The notes below the pieces were generated by a model, which ran no database searches, had not been told where the DNA came from, and saw only the letters and a list, made by a program, of their open reading frames with translations. The position numbers were made by a program, and so were the translations under genes. Positions 1 to 9,024 of a DNA stretch of 34,753 bases are shown here, in pieces. The number at the start of each line of letters is the position of its first letter. The first letter of the stretch is position 1. This stretch comes from Planctomycetota bacterium. Lineage in GTDB: Bacteria > Planctomycetota > UBA1135 > GCA-002748355. The stretch spans positions 78,004 to 112,756 of the forward strand of contig PDSF01000035.1 of assembly GCA_002748355.1 (NCBI GenBank), in the 5' to 3' direction.

Positions 1-2
1 GC

Positions 3-2918
3 GACGAGAAGGAAATCCTGATCGCCATCGATCCGGTCAAGCTGAGCGTGCTTGGCCTGGATATTCGCCAGGTCGCCCAGAAGCTCGCGGCCGAGAACCT
101 CAACGCCTCAGCCGGCGTGATCGAAGAGGGGCAGACCGAGTATCTGGTGCGCGCCCTCAACGAGTTCCGCACGCTCTCCGAGATCGGCGAAATCATCATC
201 GCCAGGCGCGGTGACGCCAACGTCTACTTGCGCGAGATTGCCGAGATCCAGCGTTCAGCCAAGGAGAAGGAGGTCATCACCCGGATCAACGGCGAGCCGG
301 CCGTGCTGGTCGAGGTCTTCAAGGAGGCCAGCGCCAACTTGGTCGAGCTGAGCGGACGCATTCGCCAGCGCCTGCTCGGTTCGCCTGAGCAGCAGGCCTA
401 TGTCGCGGCTCTGGGCCAAGGCGACGGCGCCCCCCGCCTCACCGTCAGCAGCGCGGCCAGGCCCAAAGGCCAGAGCGGCAGCAAGACTGCGCCGAGCGCC
501 AGCAAAGACGCGCAGAGCAGCAAGAAAGACCGGCAGCGCCGACGTGAAGAACAAAAGCGGCGTATGCGGCATCGACGGATGACCGACTTCTCGGCCGCAC
601 GACTACCTGCCGGCGTCGAAGCCCGCATCCTCAGCTACCCGGCTTCCTACATTGAAAGCGCGATCGACGAGGTGAAGAGCGCGGGACTTCTCGGTGGCCT
701 CTTCGCGATCCTGGTGATCTTCCTTTTCCTGCGACAAGCGCGCCCGACCCTGCTGATCTCGATCGCGATCCCCACGTCGCTGGTCATCACCTTTGCCCCG
801 CTGCAGCTCTCCGGAGTCACGCTCAACGTCATGTCCCTGGGCGGCCTGGCCCTGGGCGTCGGCATGCTCGTCGACACCTCGATCGTGGTCCTCGAGTCCA
901 TTACTCGCTGCCGCGAGGAAGGCGACTCCCTGCAGCGCGCCGCACTGCGTGGGGTTCGCGAAGTCAGCTCCGCAGTCATCGCCTCGACGCTGACAACGAT
1001 CGCCGTTTTCCTGCCCATCGTCTTCGTCGAAGGAGTGGCCGGCCAGCTCTTCCGCGACCAGGCCCTGGCCGTCGTGTTCTCCCTCCTGGCCTCACTCGCC
1101 GTCTCGCTCTTCGTCCTGCCAATGCTGGCCGCCCGGGGCGAAAGCCTGCCGCCGCCCGCGCCCGGTAGCGGCGACACCTGGCCAGAGGGCATGGACGCAG
1201 CCGCGCCCAAGCTGCTGCGCGTGCTCAGCCAAGGGAGCAGCAAGCTCGCCATCGGCGTCCTGCGCTTACTGCGCAGCTTCCTCTCGCTACTGCTCTGGCC
1301 CATTGCCAAGCTCCTGGGCGTTTTGGGCCGCATCTTTGAGTTCGGCTACCGGCCCATCGAAAAGCTCTATCCCAAGACCTTGCGCGCCGCGCTGCGCCTG
1401 CGCCTTTTGGTCCTGGCCCTGGTCCTCCTACTCGGAGCCCTGGCGGTGCTGCGCATAGGCAGCCTGGGCAGCGAGCTCGTTCCCCAAGTGCACGAAGGGC
1501 ACTTCGAGGCCCTCGTCTTCTTCGCCCGCGACATCGACGTCGAAAGCACCGATCGCCTGGCCCGCCCGCTTGAACAACGCATCGCCCAGCTCCCCGGAGT
1601 CGCCAGCACCTTCCTGAGTTCGGGAGTTGCCGCGGATGAGCTACGAAGCAGCGAAGAGGGCCCCAGCTCAGCCCGGATCCACATCGCCCTCGACGAAGAG
1701 CTGGACCCGCAAGTAGAGGAGGCCAGGGTGCGGGAAGCCGTGCGGCAAGTGCTGGAACAGGAAGCCGCCGTCCAGGCTTTCCGCTTCGAGGACCCCACCC
1801 TGTTCAGCGTGCGCACGCCCATTTCGGTCGAAGTAATCTGCCACGACTTGGACAAGCTGCTCGGCAGCAGCAGGCTCGTCATGCAGCGCTTGGCGAAACT
1901 ATCCTCGCTGCGCGATGTCCGTTCGACCATGAGCCGGGGCAATACCGAACTGGTGATCCGCTTCGACCGCGAAAAGCTGGCCCAGTTCGGCCTGAGTATC
2001 GGCGAAGCGGCCACGCGGCTTGGCGCCATGGTCCGAGGCGAAGTCCCCACACGTTTTGCCGAACGCGAAAAGAAAATCGATATGCGCGTGCGGGTCGACC
2101 AAGCTCGCCTGGCAAGCATTCAAGAGCTCGGACAACTGAATATTGCAGTCACGAGCGGGGCAGCCATCCCCCTGAACTCGGTGGCCGAGCTCAGCTTCCG
2201 CGAAGGCCCCAGTGAAATCCGCCGCCTCGGCAATCTGCGTGGCGCCGAGATCCAAGCCAGCATCCAGGGGCTCGACTTGGGCGCGGTGCAGAGCGAAGTC
2301 CAGGACGCCTTGTCCGAGCTGAGCCTTCCCGAGGGCGTCGAAATACGCCTCGGCGGACAACGCGAAGAAATGCAGAAGAGTCAGCAGAGCATGACGGGTG
2401 CCTTGCTGCTGGCCATCTTCCTGGTCTACGTCGTTATGGCTGCGCAGTTCGAGAGCCTGCTGCAACCCTTCATCATCCTATTTACCGTGCCGCTCGCCCT
2501 TATCGGCGTCGTCCTGTCCCTGGACCTGCTCGATATTCCGATCTCGGTCGTCGTATTCATCGGTGTCATCATGTTGGCCGGCATCGTCGTCAATAACGCG
2601 ATCGTCCTGGTCGACAGGATCAACCAGGAGCGCAGCGCCCAGAAGAGCATCGAAGATGCCATCGTCGATGGGGCGACATTACGGCTACGGCCGGTGCTCA
2701 TGACCACGGCGACGACGGTGCTCGGCCTACTGCCTTTGACCGGATGGATCCCGACCTTGCCGATCTTCGCCAGCTCGGGAGAGGGTGTGGAGCTGCGAGC
2801 CCCCATGGCGATCACCGTCGTGGTCGGCCTCCTCTTCGCCACCCTGCTCACCCTGCTGCTGATCCCCATCGTCTATCGCGTGCTTTCGCCGAAGGCGCCT
2901 ACCCAGCCGGAGTCTTGA
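3..2918 (+). CDS. RND efflux permease, 5'-truncated by window edge
   Basis: Inner-membrane proton-driven RND-superfamily (HAE1/AcrB-like) permease. The frame is open from base 3 with no start, so the N-terminus (TM1 and part of the first porter domain) lies outside; the GTG at 48 is internal. Visible are the TM2 region (SAGLLGGLFAILVIFLFLRQ), TM4 with GVGMLVDTSIVVLES, where the first of the usual two Asp residues is kept and the second is Thr, the second porter repeat, and the C-terminal helices with AGIVVNNAIVLVDRINQE. There is a Lys/Arg/Ser-rich insert of about 75 residues at 381-602, before TM2, and an extended amphipathic linker between TM6 and TM7 (about 1117-1380). One base separates it from the next permease, so the two probably form a heteromeric pump of the MdtBC type. 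Substrate unknown; adaptor and outer-membrane partners are presumably upstream. Confidence 0.93.
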   Translation, partial: DEKEILIAIDPVKLSVLGLDIRQVAQKLAAENLNASAGVIEEGQTEYLVRALNEFRTLSEIGEIIIARRGDANVYLREIAEIQRSAKEKEVITRINGEPAVLVEVFKEASANLVELSGRIRQRLLGSPEQQAYVAALGQGDGAPRLTVSSAARPKGQSGSKTAPSASKDAQSSKKDRQRRREEQKRRMRHRRMTDFSAARLPAGVEARILSYPASYIESAIDEVKSAGLLGGLFAILVIFLFLRQARPTLLISIAIPTSLVITFAPLQLSGVTLNVMSLGGLALGVGMLVDTSIVVLESITRCREEGDSLQRAALRGVREVSSAVIASTLTTIAVFLPIVFVEGVAGQLFRDQALAVVFSLLASLAVSLFVLPMLAARGESLPPPAPGSGDTWPEGMDAAAPKLLRVLSQGSSKLAIGVLRLLRSFLSLLLWPIAKLLGVLGRIFEFGYRPIEKLYPKTLRAALRLRLLVLALVLLLGALAVLRIGSLGSELVPQVHEGHFEALVFFARDIDVESTDRLARPLEQRIAQLPGVASTFLSSGVAADELRSSEEGPSSARIHIALDEELDPQVEEARVREAVRQVLEQEAAVQAFRFEDPTLFSVRTPISVEVICHDLDKLLGSSRLVMQRLAKLSSLRDVRSTMSRGNTELVIRFDREKLAQFGLSIGEAATRLGAMVRGEVPTRFAEREKKIDMRVRVDQARLASIQELGQLNIAVTSGAAIPLNSVAELSFREGPSEIRRLGNLRGAEIQASIQGLDLGAVQSEVQDALSELSLPEGVEIRLGGQREEMQKSQQSMTGALLLAIFLVYVVMAAQFESLLQPFIILFTVPLALIGVVLSLDLLDIPISVVVFIGVIMLAGIVVNNAIVLVDRINQERSAQKSIEDAIVDGATLRLRPVLMTTATTVLGLLPLTGWIPTLPIFASSGEGVELRAPMAITVVVGLLFATLLTLLLIPIVYRVLSPKAPTQPES

Positions 2919-2919
2919 G

Positions 2920-5900
2920 ATGTCGGGGCTACTAAGCCGCTTTGTCGGCCGGCCGGTTTTGGCCTTCATGATCGCCGCGAGCATCCTCGTTCTAGGCCTG
3001 ATCGCGAACTCTCGCATTCCGATCACCCTGCTCCCCGATGGCATTGCCCGCAATCGCATCAACGTCTTTATCCGCATCTCGAACCTCACCCCGCAGGAGG
3101 CCGAAGAGGAGGTCTACGAACCTTTCGAGAACCAGCTATTGACCATCGCCGGGGTCACGAAAGCCACCGGGCGTTGTTCCTCGCACAGCATCGTCGTGAC
3201 GGTGGAGACCAGCCCGAAAGTCGATGTGAAATACGCCGCGGCCGAGGTGCGTGACCGCCTGCATCGCGCCCGCGCCTTTTGGCCGGCTCATATCGACCGC
3301 TGGGGCATGTGGCGCGAGACCAATGAAACGCTGCCGCTGATGTTCATCGCCATGGGAATTCCCAGCAACGAGCAGCACTGCTACGACCTCCTTGAACATG
3401 AGATTCAGCCGGCCCTTGAGCGAGTCGAGGGTGTCGGCGAGATCACGATGTGGGGGATGATCATCGACTCGATTCGGATCCTCTTCGACCGCGACAGGAT
3501 CCAGCAGTTCGGGCTCAACTTCCGCGAGATCCTGCAGGAGCTGCAAAAGGACAATCGCAACATTCCGATCGGGGAAGTTCGCGAAGGCGAGCGGGAGTTC
3601 GTCGTGCGCGCCGAGCTCCGCTACCCGGACCTGGAGGCAATCCGCTCCCTGCCCGTAGCCGGAGGACGCCTGCAGATCCGGGACATCGCCCGCGTCGAGC
3701 GTAGGCGCTCACTCCGGGACCGCGTCACTCGCGTCGACGGCAAAATCGCGGTCTCGGGGATGATCCGCAAGACCGCCGACGCCAACTCTGTCGAGACCGC
3801 GCATCGCGTTCGCGAGTACTTCGAGAAGATGAAGGAGGATCCTCGCTTCGCTGGCTTCGAACCGATCTACAACTTCGATAAGGGAGAAATGATCGAGGAC
3901 AGCTTGTCGACCCTCAAGGAGTCGAGCCTGATCGGGGCGGCGCTGGCCTTCTTCGTGCTCTGGTTCTTCCTGCGACGCCTTGGGGTGACCGCGATCATCA
4001 CCCTCTCGCTTCCGCTCTCGCTGCTGGTAGCCATGAGCTTCCTCTATTTTCGCGGCAGGACCCTCAACCTCCTGTCGATGGCCAGCCTGACCATGGCCCT
4101 CGGCATGCTGGTCGATAACTCCGTCGTCGTCCTCGAAAACATCTTCCGACTGCGACAGACCGGTAGGTCCTGGATGCAGGCCTGCATCGAGGGCGTTCGC
4201 GGCGTGGGCACGGCCGTGGCATTAGCAACCCTGACCACGATCGCCGTCTTCCTGCCGATCGGCTTCTTCGGCGAGAATGCTTCCGCAACAGCCATGAGCC
4301 AGGCGGTTTCGCTACCGCTCTGTATCGCCCTCCTAGCTTCGCTCTTCGTCGCCCTGGTTTTGATGCCAGCCAGCATTGCCTTCGTGCACCGTCGCAAGGA
4401 TAGCACCCTCAGCAAAGCCGAATTACCCCGCCCAGGCCTGGTCGCCTGGATGACCGAGCAGCTCACCCGCTTCTTGGATCGTGCCCTGCGCCATCGTTTT
4501 CTCTCCTGCTCCGGCCTGCTTCTCGCGGCCCTGCTTTTGAGCGTTTACATCAAAAGCTCCTGGCAGATGGACATCGTCAGCACCGGCGGCGGCCGGGCCA
4601 GCATCGAGTTTGAGTTCCCGCGCGGCACCCTGCTCAGCGAAGCCAACAGAGTGTCCAACAAGCTGGAGAGCTTCCTGATGGACAAGAAGCAGGACCCGGA
4701 CTGGCCGGTAGAAAAGGTCTCGGCGCGCTTCGATCGCAAGAAGGGATCGATCACCGTCAGCATGCCACGGCGATCGACTTCCAAAGACCTCGACAGGCTG
4801 GTCGAACGCATGCGGCAGCAGTTGCCGACCTTCCCCGGCATCGAACAAAAGGTCTGGGGACGCGGCGAGCAAGGAGGCGACGGCGGCGGCGGCCAGGAGG
4901 GCAAGAACGCCTTCACCGTGACCTTGAAGGGCCGGGACTCCGAGTTCCTCCGCGACTGGGCCTTGGCCTTGGAGAAGCGCCTGCTGGAACAAAAGCTCGC
5001 CAAGAATGTCGAAGTCGGCAGCGCCGCCGATCAGGAAGAACTGCGCCTGGGCATCAACCGCCAGCGTATGCAGGAACTTGGTGTCGACCCCTGGGTCTTC
5101 TTGTCCTTCGTCAATTCCGGGCTCAGCGGCCAGCGCGTCTCGCGTTTCCGCGAGCCGGGCGGCTTCGACACCGACTTGATCGCCGAGTTCGACGAAGTAG
5201 AGACCATGGAGCTCAAACAGCTCCTCGAGATGCAGATCTGGTCGCGTAACTCGGGCTTCCAGCGCCTGGGTGACCTGAGCGAGTATGAGTTCACCAAGGG
5301 CTACGAAGAGATCACCCGCAGCAACGGCGTGCTGACCACCATCCTCAGCGGCGAACGCCCCGAAGGCCTCACGATGTCTCAGTTCGAGCAGGGACTGCGC
5401 AGCATCGTCAGGGAGCAGGAGCCGCCGCGTGGCTTCAGTTGGGAAATGGGCGGCCGCTTCGGCGACCAGTGGGAGCAGCAAGTCGAGCTGGTGACCGCCC
5501 TGGTCCTGGGCATGGTCCTGGTCTTCCTGGTCATGGGCCTGCTCTTCGAGAGCGTGACCCTCCCCCTCGCCGTCTTCGGCACCGTGCCCTTTGCCATGGG
5601 CGGTGGCCTCGCCGGCCTCTTCCTCCTCGGCCACTACTTCGAGCTGGTCGTGATCCTCGGCCTGATGATCCTCGGTGGCGTCATCGTCAACAACGGCATC
5701 GTCCTCCTCGACCACGTCGTCCGCCTGCGCGCCGCCGGGCTCAACCGGCACGAGGCCATACTCCAAGGTGTACGCGACCGCCTGCGCCCGATCATCATGA
5801 CGGCCACGACCACCATCGTCGGGCTGGCGCCGATGATCTTCATTCGTAGCGAGGCCCAGGCAGGCTTCGACTACAAGAACATGGCCATCGTCGTAGCTTC

Positions 5901-6096
5901 CGGGCTAATGCTGGGGACCTTCCTGACCCCCTTTGTCGTAAGCCTCGGCTACACCCTGGTCGACGATGGCTGGTTGTGGGTCCGGCGGGTGCTCTGGCAG
6001 GCGAGCCGGTCGGCGAGGCCGAGCGGGGCGGACAAGAAAGCCGCCCTGATCGCGGTGCCGATCGTGGGGTCGAATCCCGCAAGTGACGCCGAGTGA
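2920..6096 (+). CDS. RND efflux permease, second subunit (1058 aa)
   Basis: Full-length RND permease at the family's usual size (about 1000-1050 aa). It starts at ATG 2920, one base after the stop of the preceding permease, which implies translational coupling. The N-terminus LLSRFVGRPVLAFMIAAS is the usual TM1 opening. TM4 carries ALGMLVDNSVVVLENIFRLR (DN instead of DD). The C-terminal half has a second permease repeat with GGVIVNNGIVLLDHVVRLR and DRLRPIIMTATTT. A Gly-rich loop (about 4860-4910) lies in the second porter domain. The two permeases differ strongly in sequence, so this is not a recent duplication. Heteromeric RND pairs are known for multidrug and bile-salt efflux; specificity cannot be read here. 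Family call is firm, substrate unknown. Confidence 0.95.
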   Translation: MSGLLSRFVGRPVLAFMIAASILVLGLIANSRIPITLLPDGIARNRINVFIRISNLTPQEAEEEVYEPFENQLLTIAGVTKATGRCSSHSIVVTVETSPKVDVKYAAAEVRDRLHRARAFWPAHIDRWGMWRETNETLPLMFIAMGIPSNEQHCYDLLEHEIQPALERVEGVGEITMWGMIIDSIRILFDRDRIQQFGLNFREILQELQKDNRNIPIGEVREGEREFVVRAELRYPDLEAIRSLPVAGGRLQIRDIARVERRRSLRDRVTRVDGKIAVSGMIRKTADANSVETAHRVREYFEKMKEDPRFAGFEPIYNFDKGEMIEDSLSTLKESSLIGAALAFFVLWFFLRRLGVTAIITLSLPLSLLVAMSFLYFRGRTLNLLSMASLTMALGMLVDNSVVVLENIFRLRQTGRSWMQACIEGVRGVGTAVALATLTTIAVFLPIGFFGENASATAMSQAVSLPLCIALLASLFVALVLMPASIAFVHRRKDSTLSKAELPRPGLVAWMTEQLTRFLDRALRHRFLSCSGLLLAALLLSVYIKSSWQMDIVSTGGGRASIEFEFPRGTLLSEANRVSNKLESFLMDKKQDPDWPVEKVSARFDRKKGSITVSMPRRSTSKDLDRLVERMRQQLPTFPGIEQKVWGRGEQGGDGGGGQEGKNAFTVTLKGRDSEFLRDWALALEKRLLEQKLAKNVEVGSAADQEELRLGINRQRMQELGVDPWVFLSFVNSGLSGQRVSRFREPGGFDTDLIAEFDEVETMELKQLLEMQIWSRNSGFQRLGDLSEYEFTKGYEEITRSNGVLTTILSGERPEGLTMSQFEQGLRSIVREQEPPRGFSWEMGGRFGDQWEQQVELVTALVLGMVLVFLVMGLLFESVTLPLAVFGTVPFAMGGGLAGLFLLGHYFELVVILGLMILGGVIVNNGIVLLDHVVRLRAAGLNRHEAILQGVRDRLRPIIMTATTTIVGLAPMIFIRSEAQAGFDYKNMAIVVASGLMLGTFLTPFVVSLGYTLVDDGWLWVRRVLWQASRSARPSGADKKAALIAVPIVGSNPASDAE

Positions 6097-6110
6097 TTTC
6101 GCACGGAGCC

Positions 6111-6119
6111 TGCTATACC
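6111..6119 (+). promoter_or_regulatory. candidate extended -10 element upstream of purC
   Basis: The 75-base gap between the RND gene and purC contains TGCTATACC, which fits an extended -10 (TGn then a TATAAT-like hexamer). No convincing -35 sits at the right distance. It would give a leader of about 45 bases. Weak, pattern-based call. Confidence 0.3.
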
Positions 6120-6171
6120 TTGGCCCCTAACCCTTCCTGACCCTTTTAGCCCCAAACTTCCCATAGGCTCC

Positions 6172-7071
6172 GTGTCCCTTCCCGCAACTCCTCTCCTCGA
6201 AATCTCCGTCCCCGGTCTCAAACAGCTCCACCACGGCAAGGTGCGCGAGATCTTCGCAGCCGGTGACGATCTCCTCCTCGTCGCCAGCGACCGCGTCTCC
6301 GCCTTCGACCTGGTCATGAACGAAGGTATGGCCGGCCGCGGCATCGTGCTGACCCAGCTCTCGCGCTTCTGGTTCGAGCGCACGGCCGAGATCGTCCCCA
6401 ACCACATCATCTCCCTCGACGCCGATAGCTGGGACGATGTCCCCAGCGAGGCCAAAGGCCTGCTGCGCGGTCGCAGCATGCGCTGCAAGAAGGCCGAACG
6501 CCTGCCGGTCGAGTGGATCGTCCGCGGCTACCTCACCGGTAGCGGTTGGAAGGACTACCAGCGCGAAGGCGTCGTCTCCGGTGTCGAGCTGCCTCCTGGC
6601 CTAGAGCACGCGGCCCAGTTCGATCCGCCCATCTTGACCGCCAGTACCAAGGCCGATGAGGGGCACGACGAGCCCATCTCCTTCTCCCAGGTCGAGGACC
6701 TAGTCGGCAAGGAGCTTGCCGCCAAGGCGCGCGATGTCTCCCTGGCCCTCTACCAGCACGGCCACGACTTCGCCCGTGAGCACGGCTTCGTCATCGCCGA
6801 CACCAAGTTCGAGTTCGGCTTGGTGGATGGCGAGCTCACCCTCATCGACGAGGTCCTGACCCCAGATAGCTCGCGCTTCTGGCCAGCCGACCAGGTCAAG
6901 CCCGGCGCCCAGCCGGAGAGCTACGACAAGCAGGTCCTCCGCGACTGGCTCTCCGAGCAGGCTTGGGACAAGACCCCGCCGCCGCCCTCGATCCCCAGCG
7001 AAGTGTTGACACGCGCCATGGATCGCTACCTCCACATTTACGAGTCCCTGACCAGCGAAAAGCTCGCCTGA
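6172..7071 (+). CDS. purC: SAICAR synthase (phosphoribosylaminoimidazole-succinocarboxamide synthase)
   Basis: Cytoplasmic ATP-dependent ligase of de novo purine synthesis, joining CAIR and aspartate to form SAICAR. 299 aa, the longer form of the family. Motifs seen: HHGKVREIF at the N-terminal nucleotide-binding strand, LLLVASDRVSAFD, VRGYLTGSGWKDYQ, ILTASTKADEGHDE and the C-terminal IADTKFEFG and DEVLTPDSSRFW. The GTG at 6172 is chosen because it places the KVREIF motif at the normal distance; the ribosome-binding site is weak and an in-frame stop lies close upstream. Four bases separate it from purE, its neighbour in the pathway, so the two are probably co-transcribed. Confidence 0.96.
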   Translation: MSLPATPLLEISVPGLKQLHHGKVREIFAAGDDLLLVASDRVSAFDLVMNEGMAGRGIVLTQLSRFWFERTAEIVPNHIISLDADSWDDVPSEAKGLLRGRSMRCKKAERLPVEWIVRGYLTGSGWKDYQREGVVSGVELPPGLEHAAQFDPPILTASTKADEGHDEPISFSQVEDLVGKELAAKARDVSLALYQHGHDFAREHGFVIADTKFEFGLVDGELTLIDEVLTPDSSRFWPADQVKPGAQPESYDKQVLRDWLSEQAWDKTPPPPSIPSEVLTRAMDRYLHIYESLTSEKLA

Positions 7072-7075
7072 TCCA

Positions 7076-7573
7076 ATGAAGAAAATCGCATTCGTAATGG
7101 GCTCCGATTCGGACCTCGATGCCCACCAAGGCGCCTTCGATGTCCTGAAAGAGCTCGAAGTTCCGTTCGAAGTGAGGATCCTCTCCGCGCACCGCACCCC
7201 GAAAGAGGCCTGCAACTTCGCCGAGACGGCCGCCGCCGAGGGCTTCGACGTGATCGTCGCCTCCGCCGGACTCGCCGCCCATCTCGGCGGTGTCCTCGCA
7301 GCTCACACCCTACTGCCTGTGGTCGGTGTACCGATGGCCGGCGGCGCCCTGCAAGGCGTCGACGCGCTCTACTCGATCTCGCAGATGCCAGGCGGCGTTC
7401 CGGTGGCGAGCATGGGCATCGGCAAGGCCGGCGCCAAGAATGCGGCACTATTCGCAGTGAGGATCCTCTCGCTGCTGGACGAGGATCTGCGCAAGCGCCT
7501 GGCGGCGTGGATCAAGTCCGAAAACGACAAGGTGCTGGCCAAAGACGCTGCGGTTCGGGCTCGATTCCAGTAG
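7076..7573 (+). CDS. purE: N5-carboxyaminoimidazole ribonucleotide mutase, class I PurE
   Basis: Cytoplasmic mutase converting N5-CAIR to CAIR, the substrate of PurC encoded just upstream. 165 aa, normal for a single-domain PurE. It shows the MGSDSDL phosphate-binding loop (residues 9-15), the SAHRTP motif with the catalytic-site His, the SAGLAAHLGGVLA segment and the QMPGGVPVASMGIG region. The usual AGGAAHLPG reads AGLAAHLGG here, a small deviation. ATG start follows the purC stop by four bases. PurK, which makes N5-CAIR, is not in the window. Confidence 0.95.
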   Translation: MKKIAFVMGSDSDLDAHQGAFDVLKELEVPFEVRILSAHRTPKEACNFAETAAAEGFDVIVASAGLAAHLGGVLAAHTLLPVVGVPMAGGALQGVDALYSISQMPGGVPVASMGIGKAGAKNAALFAVRILSLLDEDLRKRLAAWIKSENDKVLAKDAAVRARFQ

Positions 7574-7578
7574 CTACG

Positions 7579-8619
7579 ATGGACTTCGAGACGATCGCCT
7601 GGAGCGGCGATGCGTACTCAGGGACGCTCCGACTCCTCGACCAAACCCGATTGCCGCAGTCTCGCGAGATTCTGCAAATCCGGGAGACCGAAGAGTTCGT
7701 GCACGCGATCAAGAAGCTCGCCGTACGGGGGGCTCCCGCCATCGGCATTAGCGCCGCCTACGCCTGCGTGCTAGCGGCACGCCAGTCAGAGGATCCTCTC
7801 CAAGGCCTCCGAGAAGCCATGCCCCTGCTGCGCGCCTCGCGGCCAACGGCGGTCAACCTCTTCTGGGCGCTCGATCGCATGGAGCGCCTGCTCGAAGAAC
7901 AAGGCCAAGGCGAAACGGATCTTCCGGAGCTGCTTCTCAAAGAAGCTCGAGCGATTCACCAGGAGGATCGTCGGCTTTGCCGCCGCATGGCCGAGCATGG
8001 CGCTCCTTTGATCCGAAACGCTCGCCAGCTCCTGACCCACTGCAACACCGGCGCCCTGGCTACGGGCGGCATCGGCACCGCTTTGGGGGTGATCCGCCAG
8101 GCTTTCGAGCAGGGTGCCGATTTCGAGGTCTACGCAGGCGAGACGAGGCCGCTTCTGCAAGGCGCCCGCCTGACCGCTTGGGAGCTGCAGCAGCTGGGCA
8201 TCCCCTTCCAGATCCTCCCTGACTCGGCTGGCCCCGGCCTCCTCCTGCGCGGGAGTATCGACGCCGTCCTCGTCGGCGCCGATCGAATCGCCGCCAACGG
8301 CGACACCGCCAACAAGGTCGGCACTCTGCCACTGGCCCTCGCCGCAGCCCGAGCAGGGAAGGACTTCTTCGTTGTGGCGCCAAGCACCAGCTTCGATCTC
8401 CAGCTCGCCTGCGGTGACGAAATCCCCATCGAAGAACGGAATGGCGCGGAGCTTGGCCTCCACCTGCGCCCCGAGGTCTTGCCCAAAGGAGCCAAGGCCG
8501 CCAGCCCGGCCTTCGATGTGACGCCAGCAGAGTTGATCACCGCGATCATCTGCGAACACGGGGTCATCGAGGCTCCCACGACGAACTCGATCAAGAAGCT
8601 TCTGGCCAGCGGTCGATAG
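7579..8619 (+). CDS. mtnA: S-methyl-5-thioribose-1-phosphate isomerase
   Basis: Methionine salvage enzyme converting 5-methylthioribose-1-phosphate to 5-methylthioribulose-1-phosphate. 346 aa, family-typical. Motifs: RGAPAIGI (50-57), HCNTGALATGGIGTALG with the catalytic Cys at 155, and GADRIAANGDTANKVGT with the catalytic Asp at 235. A longer reading frame opens at 7507 inside purE, but ATG 7579 gives the normal N-terminus (MDFETIAWSGD) and lies five bases after the purE stop. Related to eIF2B-alpha-like proteins, but the Cys/Asp pair supports MtnA. It looks co-transcribed with purCE. Other methionine-salvage genes are absent from the window. Confidence 0.94.
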   Translation: MDFETIAWSGDAYSGTLRLLDQTRLPQSREILQIRETEEFVHAIKKLAVRGAPAIGISAAYACVLAARQSEDPLQGLREAMPLLRASRPTAVNLFWALDRMERLLEEQGQGETDLPELLLKEARAIHQEDRRLCRRMAEHGAPLIRNARQLLTHCNTGALATGGIGTALGVIRQAFEQGADFEVYAGETRPLLQGARLTAWELQQLGIPFQILPDSAGPGLLLRGSIDAVLVGADRIAANGDTANKVGTLPLALAAARAGKDFFVVAPSTSFDLQLACGDEIPIEERNGAELGLHLRPEVLPKGAKAASPAFDVTPAELITAIICEHGVIEAPTTNSIKKLLASGR

Positions 8620-8664
8620 CGAGAGGGACTAGGGCCACCGCACGGTCGCGCCCCAGCTCTCGCT
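8618..8664 (+). other. inverted repeat spanning the mtnA stop
   Basis: AGCGAGAG (8618-8625) is matched by CTCTCGCT (8657-8664), a perfect 8-bp stem with a 31-base GC-rich loop. It lies between mtnA and the following small gene and may be an attenuating hairpin. No T-run follows. Confidence 0.3.
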
Positions 8665-8687
8665 CCCGCCGACCAAGGAGACTGACC

Positions 8688-8897
8688 GTGGCGGTCAAGA
8701 CAAAGAAGACGAAGAAGAAGAGTTCCAAAAAGGCCGCGAAGAAGCCGATTCGCAAGGGCCCCCAGACCGAAGTCGATGAGGACGTGCTCGAGTTCATTTC
8801 TGCACTCGACGCCTATAAAAAGGAAAAAAACCGTCCGTTCCCGACCTGGAGCGAGGTGCTCCTGGTACTCCGGCAGCTCGGCTACCGCAAAGGCTAG
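8688..8897 (+). CDS. small basic conserved protein (69 aa), function unknown
   Basis: GTG start with a good ribosome-binding site AAGGAG (8675-8680) at 7-base spacing. The first 25 residues are almost a pure Lys/Ala/Ser tail (VKTKKTKKKSSKKAAKK), the kind that binds nucleic acid. The second half is a compact, probably helical module rich in aromatic residues (SALDAYKKEKNRPFPTWSEV followed by LLVLRQLGYRKG). I associate this kind of C-terminal module with small planctomycete hypothetical proteins, from memory. No catalytic motif is visible. It stands alone between mtnA and the acyl carrier gene. A small DNA- or RNA-binding protein is plausible but unproven. Confidence 0.75.
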   Translation: MAVKTKKTKKKSSKKAAKKPIRKGPQTEVDEDVLEFISALDAYKKEKNRPFPTWSEVLLVLRQLGYRKG

Positions 8898-8944
8898 CAG
8901 GCGGCCCCGGCAGCCGCTCGGCGCAAAAAGCTCTCCCTCGCCCC

Positions 8945-8974
8945 TTGAAGCTTTGGGGCAACGGGACCTAGGAT
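8945..8974 (+). promoter_or_regulatory. candidate sigma70-type promoter for the acyl carrier gene
   Basis: TTGAAG (8945-8950) and TAGGAT (8969-8974) are separated by 18 bases; each matches four of six consensus positions. Transcription would start about 8981, leaving a leader of about 45 bases before ATG 9025. Confidence 0.38.
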
Positions 8975-9024
8975 CTTCGGCCTTTTCGCTCCCCCTACGC
9001 GACAGCCGCTAGCCTCGGGCGCCG

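Noticed and set aside
4423..5766. Long antisense open frame (447 codons) opposite the second RND permease
   Set aside because: Mirror of a well-supported gene in GC-rich DNA; composition is skewed to Glu/Ala/Asp/His and no domain is visible.
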